In this document: positions 9,373 to 20,489 of the stretch, one piece after another
How the letters are laid out: the number at the start of each line of letters is the position of its first letter
How positions within the stretch are numbered: the first letter of the stretch is position 1
Assembly (NCBI GenBank): GCA_003545705.1
Contig: QVLQ01000005.1
Coordinates: 1 to 64,000 of the forward strand
Origin: Acidomyces sp. 'richmondensis'
Taxonomy: Eukaryota; Ascomycota; Dothideomycetes; Mycosphaerellales; Teratosphaeriaceae
Length of the DNA stretch: 64,000 nt
Direction: 5' to 3'
Made by a program: the position numbers and the translations under genes
The notes under the pieces: generated by a model
What the model was told of the DNA's origin: nothing
The model's database searches: none
Seen by the model: only the letters and a program-made list of their open reading frames with translations

Positions 9373-11482
9373 ATGGAGCCCATTCACAATACGATGTACC
9401 GGGGAAATCGTCGATCGATTGATCGGGGCACATTGGTCTCTCGCCACATTCCTACGCGCACGGCAAGTAACCCGCAATCACCTGCTCAGGTCGGCAATGG
9501 CAGCTTTGCTTTCGGGGCGGATATTACCGGCCTGCAAACATTTCATCCCTTTGCAATAATGTCAGATTGGGGGATGGAAGAATGACCCTCTACCCATACG
9601 GGCTGATTTCCAACGATATAAAGGTCAGCAGTGGGATGTCGATGGTCGGGGAGTATCTTTCGATATGCCAGATCCAAATGCGCCACTAGAATCACAATGG
9701 TTGATTTCCAATCCAAACCGGCTTAACTTGGGCCGCATTGGACTTCTTCTTGCGGATTCCCCAAATTTTGTCGAGTCAGATTGTGATTCTGCCTTGCAGA
9801 CTGTTGACATATGGAAGGGAGTCATTTGCAGTGACCTCGTGTGGAAAGGCGAGAAGATCCGGATAGAGACACGAGTGCATCCTAAATGTGATGTTGTCAC
9901 TGTCGGGCTTCAATCAGTTCTTGTACAACAAGGCAAATTGGGCATTTTTCTAGATTTCCCTTTCTGTGATGGACGAGAGAAGTTCTCTGCGCCATACGTC
10001 GGAAGATGGGATCTGCCTAATGATCACGTCACTGAAGTGCTAACATGTGATGAACAATCAGTAAAACTTTTACGGCGCATCGGTGATGCAAAATATATGG
10101 TAGGGCTTCGGTGGAATCCAAAGGGTCGTTTTGAACAACTCAAAGGACACCTGTACGCTCTCTACCCACATCCCGAACAGTCAAAGAGACTAGAACTCGT
10201 TGCGGAGTTTCGCCCCGCCAATGCTAAAGAATTATTTCTTAAATTTGACCAAGTCAGGTTTGCATGTGAAAGCCATTGGCCAAATTTTTGGCAATCTTGT
10301 GGAGCTATTGATTTATCTGGGAGCACTGACCCAAGATGGGTCGAGCTCGAGCGTCGCATAGTTCTCAGCCTCTACATTATGGCTGTCAATTGCACTGGAA
10401 GATATCCTTCCCAAGAAAGCGGTTTGGTAAATCTTGGATGGCGTGGAAAATTCCATTTAGAAATGATCTGGTGGCACTTTGCATTTTGGGGACTCTTCAA
10501 TCGATGGGATATCTTTGAAAACACTCTCGAGGAGACTTATAAAGCTTTTTTACCCAGTTCTATTGAGAGAGCCAGAGAACAGGGATATAGAGGTGCTCGA
10601 TGGCCCAAAATGACCGATCCATCGGGAAAACAGGGTCCAGGAGTCATCAATGCTTTATTAATCTGGCAACAACCGCATCCCATAGCCTTCGCGGAGCTAG
10701 ATTACCAGCATCGACCGTGCCAAAAAGTATTGACTAAATGGAAGGACATAGTTGAAGCCACAGCAGACTTCATGGCTAGTTTTCCAGTTTGGAACAAGTC
10801 CAAAAAACAATACGAGTTGATTCCTCCGATACATCTTGTCTCGGAGAATACCGATCCAACAAAGAGCTTAAATCCCTCTTTCGAGCTGACTTACTGGCGA
10901 TTTGGACTCCATATTGCAGTAGAGTGGTGGCTTCGAATGGGCGAATCTCCTAAAACTAGCTGGATACAAGTGCGAGATAATCTGGCGCCATGTCCCATTG
11001 ATGGTGGGGGATATGTCATCCACGAGGGTATTACTTCCAGTGACATGTGGTCAAGATATAACTTCGAGCACCCAGCTCTAGCTTGTATGTATGGTTGGCT
11101 CCCAATGGTAGATGCACCAAATACAATCGATATGCAAGTATCGAGAGCAACATCTTTGAAGCTCTGGGATAGCTGGCGGCTAGATGATTGCTGGGGCTGG
11201 GACTTTGGTGTTCTGGCTATGAATGCAGCTAGACTGGGAGAGCCTCTACGTGCTATTGACTTTCTTTTGAGCGAGCATTTTGCTTTCGATGATGTTGGAT
11301 TGGCCACGGGAGGATCAAGAGTACCATTCCCATACATGCCATCGAACGGCTCCCTGCTTTATGCTGCCGCATTCATGGCAGCAGGCTGGACAGATTCACC
11401 TTCCGGCTTGCATGCACCTGGATATCCAAGGTTCGAGGAAGGATGGTGCGTTCGGTGGGAGAATCTGAAAAAGGCCATGTAA
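9373..11482 (+). pseudogene. Six-hairpin glycoside hydrolase with a one-base frameshift
   Basis: The long frame (9665-11482) encodes 605 residues. A preceding frame (9373-9585) encodes the missing N-terminus, including VGNGSFAFGADITGLQTF. They join if one G is removed from the GGGGG run at 9569-9573: the peptide then reads SDWG-WKNDPLP and continues open into the long frame, giving about 702 residues. Conserved-looking segments are GARWPKMTDPSG, LLIWQQPHPIAFAELDY and WGWDFGVLAMNAARLG. These resemble bacterial and fungal (alpha/alpha)6 six-hairpin glycosidases. No signal peptide is visible, so it may act in the cytosol on imported sugar, consistent with its neighbours. The frameshift is either real inactivation or an assembly error; alternatively a shorter protein starts at 9665. 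Substrate is unknown. Confidence 0.7.
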
Positions 11483-11969
11483 CGGGCAAACTCAGGCTGA
11501 TCTAAGAGGCGAACAAGTGATCTTCTGTACACCTATTTAAACTTTTTTTGGCAGAAATCTCAGCTTGGTATGATTCCAGACGTGCGATTGTCGATTTGGA
11601 TGAAGCTAAGATGTGGTTTATTATACAAGCGCAAGTATGCATTGTCCACCCACTCAGCAATCCGAAGTTACGCCAGTGGGAACTAATCTTATCCGTATGG
11701 CCCGAAGCTTGGATTTTTCAGCCGAGACCAGTGGTAGACCTCATTTTTCATTTGGGTATAAATGTAGCTTTGTACCATCATGTGCGTGATCCTGCCACCC
11801 CGCAACATGGCCACGCAATACCACTACGCCACTGGAATAGCATGGCCCGGAGAAGAGGGGTTTGGCATGGGATTACTATAAAGTCCGGTAGTGTATGTAC
11901 TCTGCGAGACATTGAAATTATACTGCTTCCACGTTTTCCACATCATTTATCAATCCTTGCTCTTTTAAT
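11483..11969. promoter_or_regulatory. Intergenic region upstream of the second MFS gene
   Basis: About 490 bp between the glycosidase stop and the MFS start. A 189-codon open stretch begins inside it (11548), runs into the MFS coding sequence in another frame and shows no domain. The interval most likely holds the glycosidase terminator and the MFS promoter. Confidence 0.5.
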
Positions 11970-12922
11970 ATGGCTAATAACGCCGATACTGAGAAACAAC
12001 TGCAAGACTTCGTTGAGCACAACGAGAACGCTGTGCTTCCAACGGAAAAAGACCATGCGCAGCTTCTACACCAATCAAAAATTGCTACACAATCGGAGCA
12101 TCACATTACCACTTTGAAGGCTTTGAAAGTGTACAAGAAAGCAGTCTTTTGGTCTATCATTGTCTCGATGGGAATCATCATGGACTCATACGATGGACAG
12201 CTGCTGGGCAACTTCTATGCTTTACCAGAATTTCAGAAGCAGTTTGGTAAGCCGATGGGTGGCGGTAAATATTCAGTGACGACACACTGGCAAGAAGTCC
12301 TAAGTATGTGTGGCTACGTTGGTGAGCAGATCCGGATTCTAAGTGTATGCGAATTCAGATCTGTTTGACTCTGTACAGGGAATATCATTGGAGTTTGGGC
12401 GAACTCCTACTTCAGCGAGATATATGGATGCAAGAGAGTGTTGCTCGTCTCTTACTTCTGTATGGATTGTTTGATCTTCCTTCTGTTCTTTGCTCCCAAC
12501 ATCTATGCTTTGCTAGCCGGCATTCTCTTATACAGCATTCCGATTGGTGTGTTTACTACACTAGCCGTTGGTTATTCCTCCGAACTGTGTCCGGTTGTCC
12601 TTCGAGGATACCTTGAAGTCTGGGTATTGCTTTCTTGGGTGAGGCTGTTTATCTGCATATTATCGTCTGAATAGCTAACGGTATCTTGTTCAGGCCATCG
12701 GGCAAATGATTGCATTTGGAATTGTTCGGGGCTTCGCTACTAATACCACTCAGTGGGCATGGAGAGTCCCATATGCTATCCAATGGATCTGGCCCGTTGT
12801 ATTCTTCCTCGTAATGATCTGGGGGCCAGACTCTCCATACTGGCTCATCCGTAAAGGAAGAATTGATGAAGCACGCAAGACTGTTAGTACACGGCTGATG
12901 TCATCTGCGGAAGAGGTTAATC

Positions 12923-12937
12923 CTGATGAAATATTAT
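12923..12937. repeat. Left target-site duplication of the LINE
   Basis: CTGATGAAATATTAT is repeated exactly at 18004-18018. The match ends on both sides, giving a 15-bp target-site duplication typical of target-primed reverse transcription. Confidence 0.95.
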
Positions 12938-13118
12938 AATAATAAAGTCTTGCATTGCTGATCTATTCCTGTCTAGGATAAGCAGCTATCACTGATTTTT
13001 GGTTATTAGAAGGTAAAAGCCTAAGCACAAAACCCTTCTCATCTCTTGTTTATCTTGGGTGCCAATCCAACTTTTGCTTTTGTTCACCTGTTGGACATTA
13101 AAAGGAGCTCTGATGCTC

Positions 13119-16100
13119 CTAGCCTCTCACCAGGTCCCTTCCATCTGTCTCTCTCCTTTCTCTCTCCTGTTCCTCATCCCTTGCCAGGGAGAATTGGTCC
13201 AGGACTGCTTCTTGGATCATCCACCTTGCTGCTGCTGTAAGGCCCCTCTTTGTGTTTGCCAGGTCCTTCCAGTTTGATGTCCCTGCCTCTCTAAGTAGTC
13301 TTTCTCTTGCTTCCTGTTTTTCAGGGCAGAAAATTAGGATGTGCTTCACTGTCTGTGTTCTATATCCACAGGTGCATTCAGGTCTGGCTCCTGGGACCCT
13401 CCTTTTAGTCAGATAAGCTCCTAGGCCAATGTGTTCGGTCCTAATCAAGGTAGCCATCGTACTTTGTGGTCTAGTCCAGCCTTTGTGTAGCCTTAATCCT
13501 CCTCCCTGTCTTAGTGTAGTCCATACTGCTGGTATCTCCTGTTCAGGTTGGGCTTGCTGCTTTCTCTGTCTTTCTTGTTCCCACCTCTTATCCCATTGTT
13601 TTTGAAGCCACCAGTCTTTCTTTTCCTTTCTTCTAATATCTAAGTGTTCTTGGCTTCTTTGTGTCTCTATTAGCTTAATCCATCTCTCCTTCATTGTTAT
13701 TCCTGTCTGGGCTCTTATTATTCTATTTCTCCCTTTTTTGCATATCTGGGCTACTTGATTACATTTCTCTTTAATATATTGGGTAACTAGGAGATCCTGG
13801 GTCTTCTGAGCATGTTGTCTTGCTAATTCTTGGGTATACAGAGCTAGAGGGGGGATGTCTGCTTCATTTTGGAGAACCGCTTCTGGTACGCTTTTGTAGG
13901 CACCTGTGATATGCCTTAGGGCCTGATTTTGGATCTTCTCTAGGGCTGTTATCTGCCTAGAATAGGAGCCTCGATCTTTTGCTGGTTGGGTCCATATTGG
14001 GCATCCATACGTTATACCTGGTCTCACTACTGCTGTATAGAGGTGTCTAGCTTTCTGGAATGTAGCTCCCCATGTGGATTTGCACAGCCTCTGGAGTGAT
14101 TGCATCTGGTTCTGGCCTTTTTCAGCTGCTTTCTTTATATGAGGACCCCATTGGAGCTTTGTATCTACCCAGACTCCTAGGAGCCTTAGGGATGGGACTG
14201 GTCCTGCCTGGAAGCCTTGAATGTCTACTGTAGCTTGCAAGTTGTGCCTTTTCCTGCTTCGTGTGAAGTGGATAAGTTGGTACTTCTGTGGGGCAAAGGC
14301 TGCCCCATGCTGCGCTGCCCACCTGAGGCACTTTGCATGTGCTGCTTCTAGCCTTCGGCAGTTTTCTTCTGTTGTCTTTCCAAAGGTTAGGATATTGGTG
14401 TCATCTACAAAGCCTAGCGCTGTTGTAGGGCCTTCTTCTAGCATTGGGAGGAGTGTTGAGGCAAATAGCAGGAAGAGGATAGGTGACAGGGTAGAACCTT
14501 GGGGTATCCCAGTAGGCTGTGGTCTGGCCTGGTCTTTATAATCTCCTAGCTTAAGGCATGTTGTCCTATCCTTAAGGAAAGACTGAACAAATCCTGTAAT
14601 TGTTGGGGGAAATCCTTTCATCTTCAGGTTGTGGATAAGTCTTTGGTGGGATACATTGTCAAATGCCCCTGAGATGTCTAGGCACAACATAGACGCTACC
14701 ATCCTTGGGTTGTTTCCCCAGATAGTGTGGACTTGTTCTGTGACAAACTCTATAGCTGAGAGGGTGGATCTTCCTGGTCTTGCCCCCATTTGGGAATCTG
14801 GCAGGAGCTTCCTCTGTTCTGCTTCCTTAGATATCCTCCTAGCTGCTACTGCTTCTAGAACCTTTGCGAGTGTATTAAGCAGGGCTATAGGTCTGTATGC
14901 TCCAGCCTTTGTGTAGTCTGGCTTCTGTGGTTTCCTAAGGACTACTGTAATGGAATGTTTAAAGGGGTTCGGGTGGTGTTGTTTCTGGAGGCATGCTGTA
15001 AAGAGTCTGGCTAGGGTCGGAGCTAGCGTGTGTCTGCATGCTTTTAGGAAGGTGTTTGGGATCCTATCTGGTCCTGGGGCTTTGTTTGGTGGGAGCCTTT
15101 TTAGGATTCCTAGGATCTCCTCTTCTGTGACCTCAGGGCTTACTGGGAATGGATCAGGATATCTTGCTCTTAGGAGGTCTGATAAATCTGCTGGCTTTGG
15201 CTCTGGGAAGAAGTGTGCTGCTAGTATATCTGCTTTCCCTTTGTATGTAGTTACCTCTTCACCCTGGCTATTAGTCATTGCTGGGAATTGTGGTAGGGTG
15301 GTTTGCTGGTCTGCTTTCTCTCTTGCCCACCTTGCTAACTTCCATATCTTGTTTTCTTTGCCTGTACCTTCTGTAATCAGTCTTCGCCAAGCTAGGTTGG
15401 TATCTCTTCTGATCTGTTTGCCTTTAGCCTTAGATGAGGTCAGGTATGCCTGGAGGCTTGCTTCCGTTCTGTCTTGTCCCCAGATCCGTCGCATTTTCCT
15501 AGTCTGTTTTACCAATCTTTGGCTTTCCTCTGTCCACGTTATCTTAGCAAATCTGGATGGTTTGGCTTTTGGAACTCTCTGTTCTATAGTGTGCTGGATA
15601 ATTTCCTGGGTCTGTTGTATGGTCCTGTCTATCTCCTCTGTTGTCTCCAGTGGATCCAAGGTAAGGGTATCTAATCTTTCTTGGAGCGATATGCGTATAG
15701 CCTCCCAATCTGCCTTTTTCCATTGTAGTCTCGCCTGCTGGGATTCTTTTATTGTCCTTATAGTTTGGAATGTAGTTTGGATTGGTTTGTGGTCTGATCC
15801 TGTTTCAAGATCCTCTCTAATCCTGCATTGGGTGACGCTTTCTCTTAGTAGTTCTGTGCTAAAGGTGAGGTCTAGGGTCTGACAGCTTCTTGAGGTTTCC
15901 CAAGTGATTGCCCCTGGTTCCGTGAGGAGATGCAGTCTCTTCTCCTTAATTATCTCAATAAAGGTATCGGCTGCTTTGTGCTGGGTCTGGATCAGATTTC
16001 CCCCCATTTAGGGTGGTGGAGGTTGAAGTCTCCAAGGAGTATATGCTCTACTCCTTCGGATTCCTGGATTGCTTTCTGGATTAGGGGTATGGTTCCTAAT

Positions 16101-16468
16101 CCCTGGTCTGTGTATGGCCTATGGGGGTTGTAGCAGTTATGGATGTGGATAATTAGGTCCTCTGTTTTTAATTTAAGGGTAGCTAGGTCTCCTGAATGGC
16201 ATATAGCTTCCCAGCTTGTAGTGGCTATTTCTTTTGTGATATAGATTGCTGTCCTTGGGCAGTGGTCATCTGGCAAGATTGTGTAGTAGCCTGGATGGGT
16301 AACTGTCTTTCTAGTTCTAGGGTTAATCCATGGTTCTTGTATTGCTATAATATGGTGTTCTTCTGGTCTCATTTGTTGGAGGAAGGGGGTTTGGATTTTG
16401 TAGCTGCTATGGTTTGTATTATACTGCAGTATTGTGATCTCTTTTAGGCTACTGCTAAGCTGTTTCAT
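13119..16468 (-). pseudogene. LINE ORF2: AP-type endonuclease and reverse transcriptase, frameshifted
   Basis: The reading starts at 16468 with an endonuclease (IIAIQEPWINPRT, then LLGDFNLHHPKWG) and hits a stop at 15992. The rest, 962 residues, is open from 16007 to 13119 in the next frame. The break lies in a run of six G (minus strand, about 16000-16005); one extra G would join the parts. The endonuclease SDHKP motif falls in the second frame, so the domain is split. Reverse-transcriptase blocks are clear: KAPGPDRIPNTFLKA, YRPIALLNTLAKVLEA, GIPQGSTLSPILFLL and the catalytic FVDD. A C-terminal CTCG...H...C zinc-type motif follows; I see no RNase H. It is inactive as written unless the shift is programmed or a sequencing error. 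Confidence 0.9.
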
Positions 16469-17888
16469 CCTCTTCTAGCTCGGTGTTTTGCATTTGTTGG
16501 TCCTGTAAGCTATCTGCATTCTGGGATGTAGGAAATCTTAGCTTGTTCTGTCCCGGGTGTGTCCCTGCTTTCCTGATGTCTGTAGTCCCTATAGGCCTAC
16601 CTGGTGGTTTTCTTACGCTGGTCTGTGTTCTTGCAGCAGTGTCTTGATTGCCGCTTGCCTGGTTTCTTCTTTTCCGTGGATTGGGGATTGTGGTCCATTC
16701 CTCCTGTTGCTGAGTTGGGTAGGGCGCTGTTGTATTCTCCCATTTCCTGCTGATCAGGGCTTGGAAAGATCTTGCTTTAAGTTTAGCTGCTTGTTTGATC
16801 TTGCAGATTGTTGCCCATGATGGGTGGTCTCCCTTGCAGTTGCTACACTTGTTTACTGTGCTCTGGCAGGTGTCTGTTCTGTGGCCTCCTGAGCATTTCC
16901 CACATACAGTCTTTGCTCTACAGTGTTTAGCAATGTGGTTAAAGAGGCCGCAGTTTAGGCATTGAGTTGCTCGTTGTTGTGGGTGGAACTCTTCTGCTAT
17001 TAGGAGTGTCCCGTTGTGGACCAGCCCTTTCCTTACCAAGTCTCTGACCTGCTGTGCACTTTGTACAGATAATATAAGGGATGAATGGGTTTTCCCCTCT
17101 CTTGCTTTACTACTCTTCAGCCAGGACGCCCTTAACACCTTTATATTAGGGTGGAGCCTTCCATTTTCCTCTTGGATCCTTTGGAGGGCCTGTGTCTGGG
17201 CGGGGTTTATGCCACCCGCTACCCTCACCCCGTGGATGATTGCCTGGAATTGGGGTATACTCGGGCATGCTGAGGGGTACTGCTCTTGGATCCACTTCTG
17301 ATCCTCTAGTAGTCTGTCCTTTGCAGCTCCTGATCCTGCGAAGATTTTGATGTCCCCACTCTCCAGCTTCTTCACTGCTATTATCTGAGGGTTATTAAGT
17401 TCCTCTAGGATCTCTTTGTTGGTCTTTCCCCTTATCTTGGTTCGATCTTCTTCTCTTTCTATCCTTATAGATAGGGTGTTGCTCTCTATAGGGGTTGGAG
17501 GGGGTCTTAATGCTGTTTGTTGGTGTTGGGCAGCTACCTGAGCCCAGGTGTTTGCGGTAGGGGTAGTTTGTTGTTTTTTAAGTGTGTTATGGATATCTTG
17601 AAGCGCTTGTGAGATGTTCTGGTCTTGTGCCTGGTAGGACAGGCAGGTGTGGGCTCTTTGGAGGAGGGGGAGGAGGGATTGGACTTCGGGGATTCTGCAT
17701 GTTTGGTGAGCGGCTAGGGCTGTCTGGATATCATCAGTAAGGGTGAGTATGTTCTGTTGTATAGCTGTGTTCTCTGTCCGCTTGTTTGGCTTTGTAGTGT
17801 GGCTTCTCGGCCCTTTGTTTGGGAGGTGGGGGTCCTTGTGGGAGTCCTTGGGATGGAGGGTGGCATCCTCCTTCCTTTGGTCTTCCAT
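16455..17888 (-). CDS. LINE ORF1 protein (gag-like, CCHC zinc knuckles)
   Basis: A 477-residue uninterrupted protein. The N-terminal half is charged and Gln-rich. A nucleic-acid-binding region (ESNTLSIRIERE to RGKTNKEILEELN) resembles the esterase/RRM-like part of Tad-type ORF1. Residues about 320-370 carry three knuckles: CLNCGLFNHIAKHC, CGKCSGGHRTDTC and CSNCKGDHPSWATIC. The protein would coat LINE RNA. Its stop lies 14 bases inside ORF2, so ORF2 is probably translated by reinitiation or similar coupling. Confidence 0.9.
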   Translation of the reverse strand: MEDQRKEDATLHPKDSHKDPHLPNKGPRSHTTKPNKRTENTAIQQNILTLTDDIQTALAAHQTCRIPEVQSLLPLLQRAHTCLSYQAQDQNISQALQDIHNTLKKQQTTPTANTWAQVAAQHQQTALRPPPTPIESNTLSIRIEREEDRTKIRGKTNKEILEELNNPQIIAVKKLESGDIKIFAGSGAAKDRLLEDQKWIQEQYPSACPSIPQFQAIIHGVRVAGGINPAQTQALQRIQEENGRLHPNIKVLRASWLKSSKAREGKTHSSLILSVQSAQQVRDLVRKGLVHNGTLLIAEEFHPQQRATQCLNCGLFNHIAKHCRAKTVCGKCSGGHRTDTCQSTVNKCSNCKGDHPSWATICKIKQAAKLKARSFQALISRKWENTTAPYPTQQQEEWTTIPNPRKRRNQASGNQDTAARTQTSVRKPPGRPIGTTDIRKAGTHPGQNKLRFPTSQNADSLQDQQMQNTELEEDETA

Positions 17889-18003
17889 CGGAAGTTTCGA
17901 GTGTACTCAGTATCCGTATAGATTGTTCTCAGTTCACTATTCCGTTGAAGACAATATCCTGCGCTCGTATGGTATCAGCAATGTATATAACTCCGGACAA
18001 TAT

Positions 18004-18018
18004 CTGATGAAATATTAT
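18004..18018. repeat. Right target-site duplication of the LINE
   Basis: An exact copy of 12923-12937. It is followed directly by the resumed MFS coding sequence at 18019. Confidence 0.95.
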
Positions 18019-18773
18019 CTATGATGATCCGTACCGTAGAAGTTGAACGAGAGATTACATCCGGCACAAGATTCGTGGATATGTTTAAGCGCAAACACAT
18101 ACGACGTACAGAAGTCGTCATCGGCTGCTGGGCTGTTCAATCCATGACTGGATGGGTTGTCACTTCTTATTTTGCATACTTTTATGAGCAGGCTGGCCTA
18201 CCTTCTGTGAAAGCGTTTGACGTGGAAGTTGGGCAGGGGGGGTTGGGATTCATCTGCGCTTGCTGTGCCTTCTGGCTCTCGAAGAGGCTTGCGAGACGTA
18301 CCCATATGATGGTGGGAATGGTGACCATGACCACACTTATGCTCCTGATCGGGATCCTGTCCTGCCTCAAGCAAAATAATGGCCTTGGATATGCCGAGTC
18401 CGTCCTGGCGATGGTATGGTGGGGAGTATTCCAGCTGACAGTGGCTCCGGCTACGTACGAAATTATTGGCGAAACAAGTGCATTGTCTGTTCGACAAAAA
18501 ACTATCGGTGTTGGTCGAATTGTGTACAACATCCTTGGGATCGTCAGTTCACTCATCACCCCTGTAATGCTGAACCCTAGTGCTCGCAATTGGAAGGGAA
18601 AGTCAGCATTCTTGCCTGCCTTATTGAACTTCTTCTTGAACTTCTGGGTATTTTTCCGTGTCCCTGAGTGCAAAGGTCGCACTTACGAAGAACTGGATGT
18701 TATGTTTGCTCGAGGAGTTCCAGCTCGGCAATTCAAAAGCTATGAGTTCGATTTGTACGCTGATGTTGAGTAG

Positions 18774-19417
18774 ATCAAAAACTAACCTTGATTTCAAAAA
18801 AGTAATTCCATTAGACAGATCACAGAACTTGTTATGAAATTCTGAGGTTGAGTGTGCATCAAATGTATTTCTAGAGGATCAAAGACGTGGATATTCTCGT
18901 CCTTACGCGTATTAATTCTCGCCTAACCCGCCATTGATTAATATGCTTGGTCGAATTCTGGAATTTTTTGGTATATAGGTATGATAAATCAGCATCTGTA
19001 GTTTCATTTAACATAACTTGCAGGTTAATCGGTCTGAGGGGCTAATGGGTCACTTTGCCACCAACTTGTTAAATGAATGTATTATCTCGACCACAAAGCA
19101 ATGGAATAGCCTCATGTTTATGCATTCTAGTAAGAAGTCACCTGTCTCGAAGTCGGGGGGGGTGGATATTCTTTAGCGTTCTTCTTTAACCGACTCACAA
19201 CACCTTCTTACTCGCTGACTGGTAAGTCGGATACTACTATTATTCTCACCAGCTCTGATCTACAAGATTAGATCTGGTGATCTGCAAGACTCGTAATTTG
19301 CAGATTTCAATCCGGATCAGCACAAGTGCTCCTTCACCTCTTCAGAGAATGGTTGAAAAAGCCGAGATGTCGGTTTTAAATGGTTTACTACGCTTTTTGA
19401 TGAAGGGATAAAGGATT
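18774..19417. other. Intergenic region downstream of the MFS gene
   Basis: About 640 bp with no gene. It contains short open frames only and precedes the nested repeats beginning near 19418. The MFS terminator presumably lies at its start. Confidence 0.5.
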
Positions 19418-19475
19418 TTGAAAGCTATAAAAGCACCTTGACAATTGATTGGGGATCATACTGGAAGATTAGAAA
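19418..19475 (+). repeat. LTR family A fragment, cut by an LTR family B insertion
   Basis: TTGAAAGCTATAAAAGCACC and the following GACAATTGATTGG align with the first 60-70 bases of the family A LTR. The match ends exactly where the family B LTR starts (19476), indicating that family B inserted into family A. Confidence 0.55.
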
Positions 19476-19647
19476 TGTTGTGAGGGCAGTTGTACGTTTG
19501 GTCGGACACCTCATGCTTGGTATTGTCAGGTATTAAGTGGAAGTCTAATATATACATACTGCCACGTAATCACCTTCCGTATGTCTGGTATGTGTATTGC
19601 TCAAACAGCAGCCGCGTCGTGGCGTATGAGGAAGTCACCTCACAACA
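19476..19647 (-). repeat. LTR, family B: 3' LTR of a Ty1/copia element
   Basis: A 172-bp LTR with perfect 10-bp inverted ends (TGTTGTGAGG and CCTCACAACA). The neighbouring bases 19648-19662 (CTCTCCCTACTTCTG) are a polypurine tract on the minus strand, and a copia RNase H relic follows at 19690. The element therefore runs on the minus strand and this is its 3' LTR. Other copies are at 5655, 6175 and 44870. Confidence 0.85.
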
Positions 19648-19689
19648 CTCTCCCTACTTCTGATATATGCAATATTACCTCCCCCTAGC

Positions 19690-19945
19690 TCTTATAACTC
19701 TCTTAATCCGACCTTATCCATGTTTTTCATATACCTGACCTTCTTCAAAGGTTTTATAAGCATATCGACGAGCATCTTTTCCGTCTGAATGTACTGTAGG
19801 TTGATCTTTTGATCTTCTGCCAGCTCCCGTACATAATATGCGCTTATATTGATGTGCTTTGTCCGTACGTAGAACTCAGGGTTCTGAACAAGTGCAATGG
19901 CACTTTCGTTGTCACTATATGCTGTTGTTAAGGCTTCCAGAAGAA
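19690..19945 (-). mobile_element. Ty1/copia polyprotein relic (end of RNase H)
   Basis: The minus strand reads AYSDNESAIALVQNPEFY, then VRTKHINISAYYVREL, YIQTEKMLVDMLIKPL and a KVGLREL end. This is the classic C-terminus of copia pol, with the Asp-Asn-x-Ser-Ala-Ile motif, TKHI and the ADxxTKPL-like segment. Nothing upstream of RNase H remains: similarity ends near 19945, where another repeat begins. Confidence 0.85.
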
Positions 19946-20489
19946 GAGTTAGGAGTAGTGAATCATACGATTATCCATTGTGACGGGTGCGATCAATCAC
20001 ACATATAGAGAATAAGAAAATCTGGAGCTGATGGAAGACCAAAGGATAGAGGCTGCCACCCTCCATCTCAAGGTCTCCCACAAGGACCTCTACCTCCCAA
20101 ATAAGGGCCTAGAAGCTACACTACAAAGCCAAACAAGCGGACAGAGAACACAGCTGTATAAAAGAACATACTCAACCTTACTGATGATACCCTAACGTAC
20201 GTGATAGCGAGCTGGCCACTTTTTGAGACAAAGCAACAACCACTCAATATATTTTGACAACAAGAAAGTAGATAAATCTAGTATTTACACAGAAGGTAGA
20301 TCTAATATTAGGTTTTTTGATAGGCAGGTTGATCTGTTATAACCTTCCTGTTTACAAAGGTCATATCACCTCTTTCTCCTAAAGCTCTTCCTATATTAGG
20401 GCATTGATCTGACTATATCATCAACTAATTGGATATTAACCTAAGGTTGGTCTATTAAAGATTGAAAATCTTTTGCAGTTAAGGCCCTA

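Larger units (their letters stand above)
12938..18003 (-). mobile_element. Near full-length LINE (Tad-like non-LTR retrotransposon)
   Basis: A 5,066-bp element on the minus strand, defined to the base by its target duplications. From its 5' end it has a leader of about 115 bp, ORF1 (17888-16455, gag-like with zinc knuckles), ORF2 (16468-13119, endonuclease and reverse transcriptase), a 3' UTR of about 180 bp and a short AATAAT-type tail. ORF1 and ORF2 overlap by 14 bases. Only one lesion is visible, a one-base frameshift in ORF2. Diverged fragments of the same family occur at 71-456 (3' end) and 20030-22542 (5' end). Confidence 0.93.
11970..18773 (+). pseudogene. MFS sugar transporter (maltose/alpha-glucoside-permease-like) split by a LINE
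   Basis: Exons 11970-12321, 12379-12638 and 12694-12937 (introns of 57 and 55 nt) encode the N-terminal half. The third exon is cut at 12937 by a 5.07-kb retrotransposon and resumes at 18019, running to 18773. One copy of the 15-bp target duplication serves as coding sequence, so the reading frame is continuous across the insertion (NPDEIL then SMMIRTVEVE). Without the insertion the gene would be an ordinary fungal MFS sugar porter with DSYDGQLLGNFYALPEF near helix 1, PDSPYWLIRKGRIDEA before the central loop and a PECKGRTYEELD end. As it stands, the transcript would run into antisense LINE and stop within about 10 codons. The loss must be recent, as neither half has decayed. Confidence 0.92.

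Noticed and set aside
11548..12117. 189-codon frame between the glycosidase and the second MFS gene
   Set aside because: It has no domain, no clear ATG context, and overlaps the start of the MFS coding sequence in another frame.
14950..15882. 310-codon open frame on the plus strand
   Set aside because: It is the antisense shadow of the LINE reverse-transcriptase gene, with no recognisable product.
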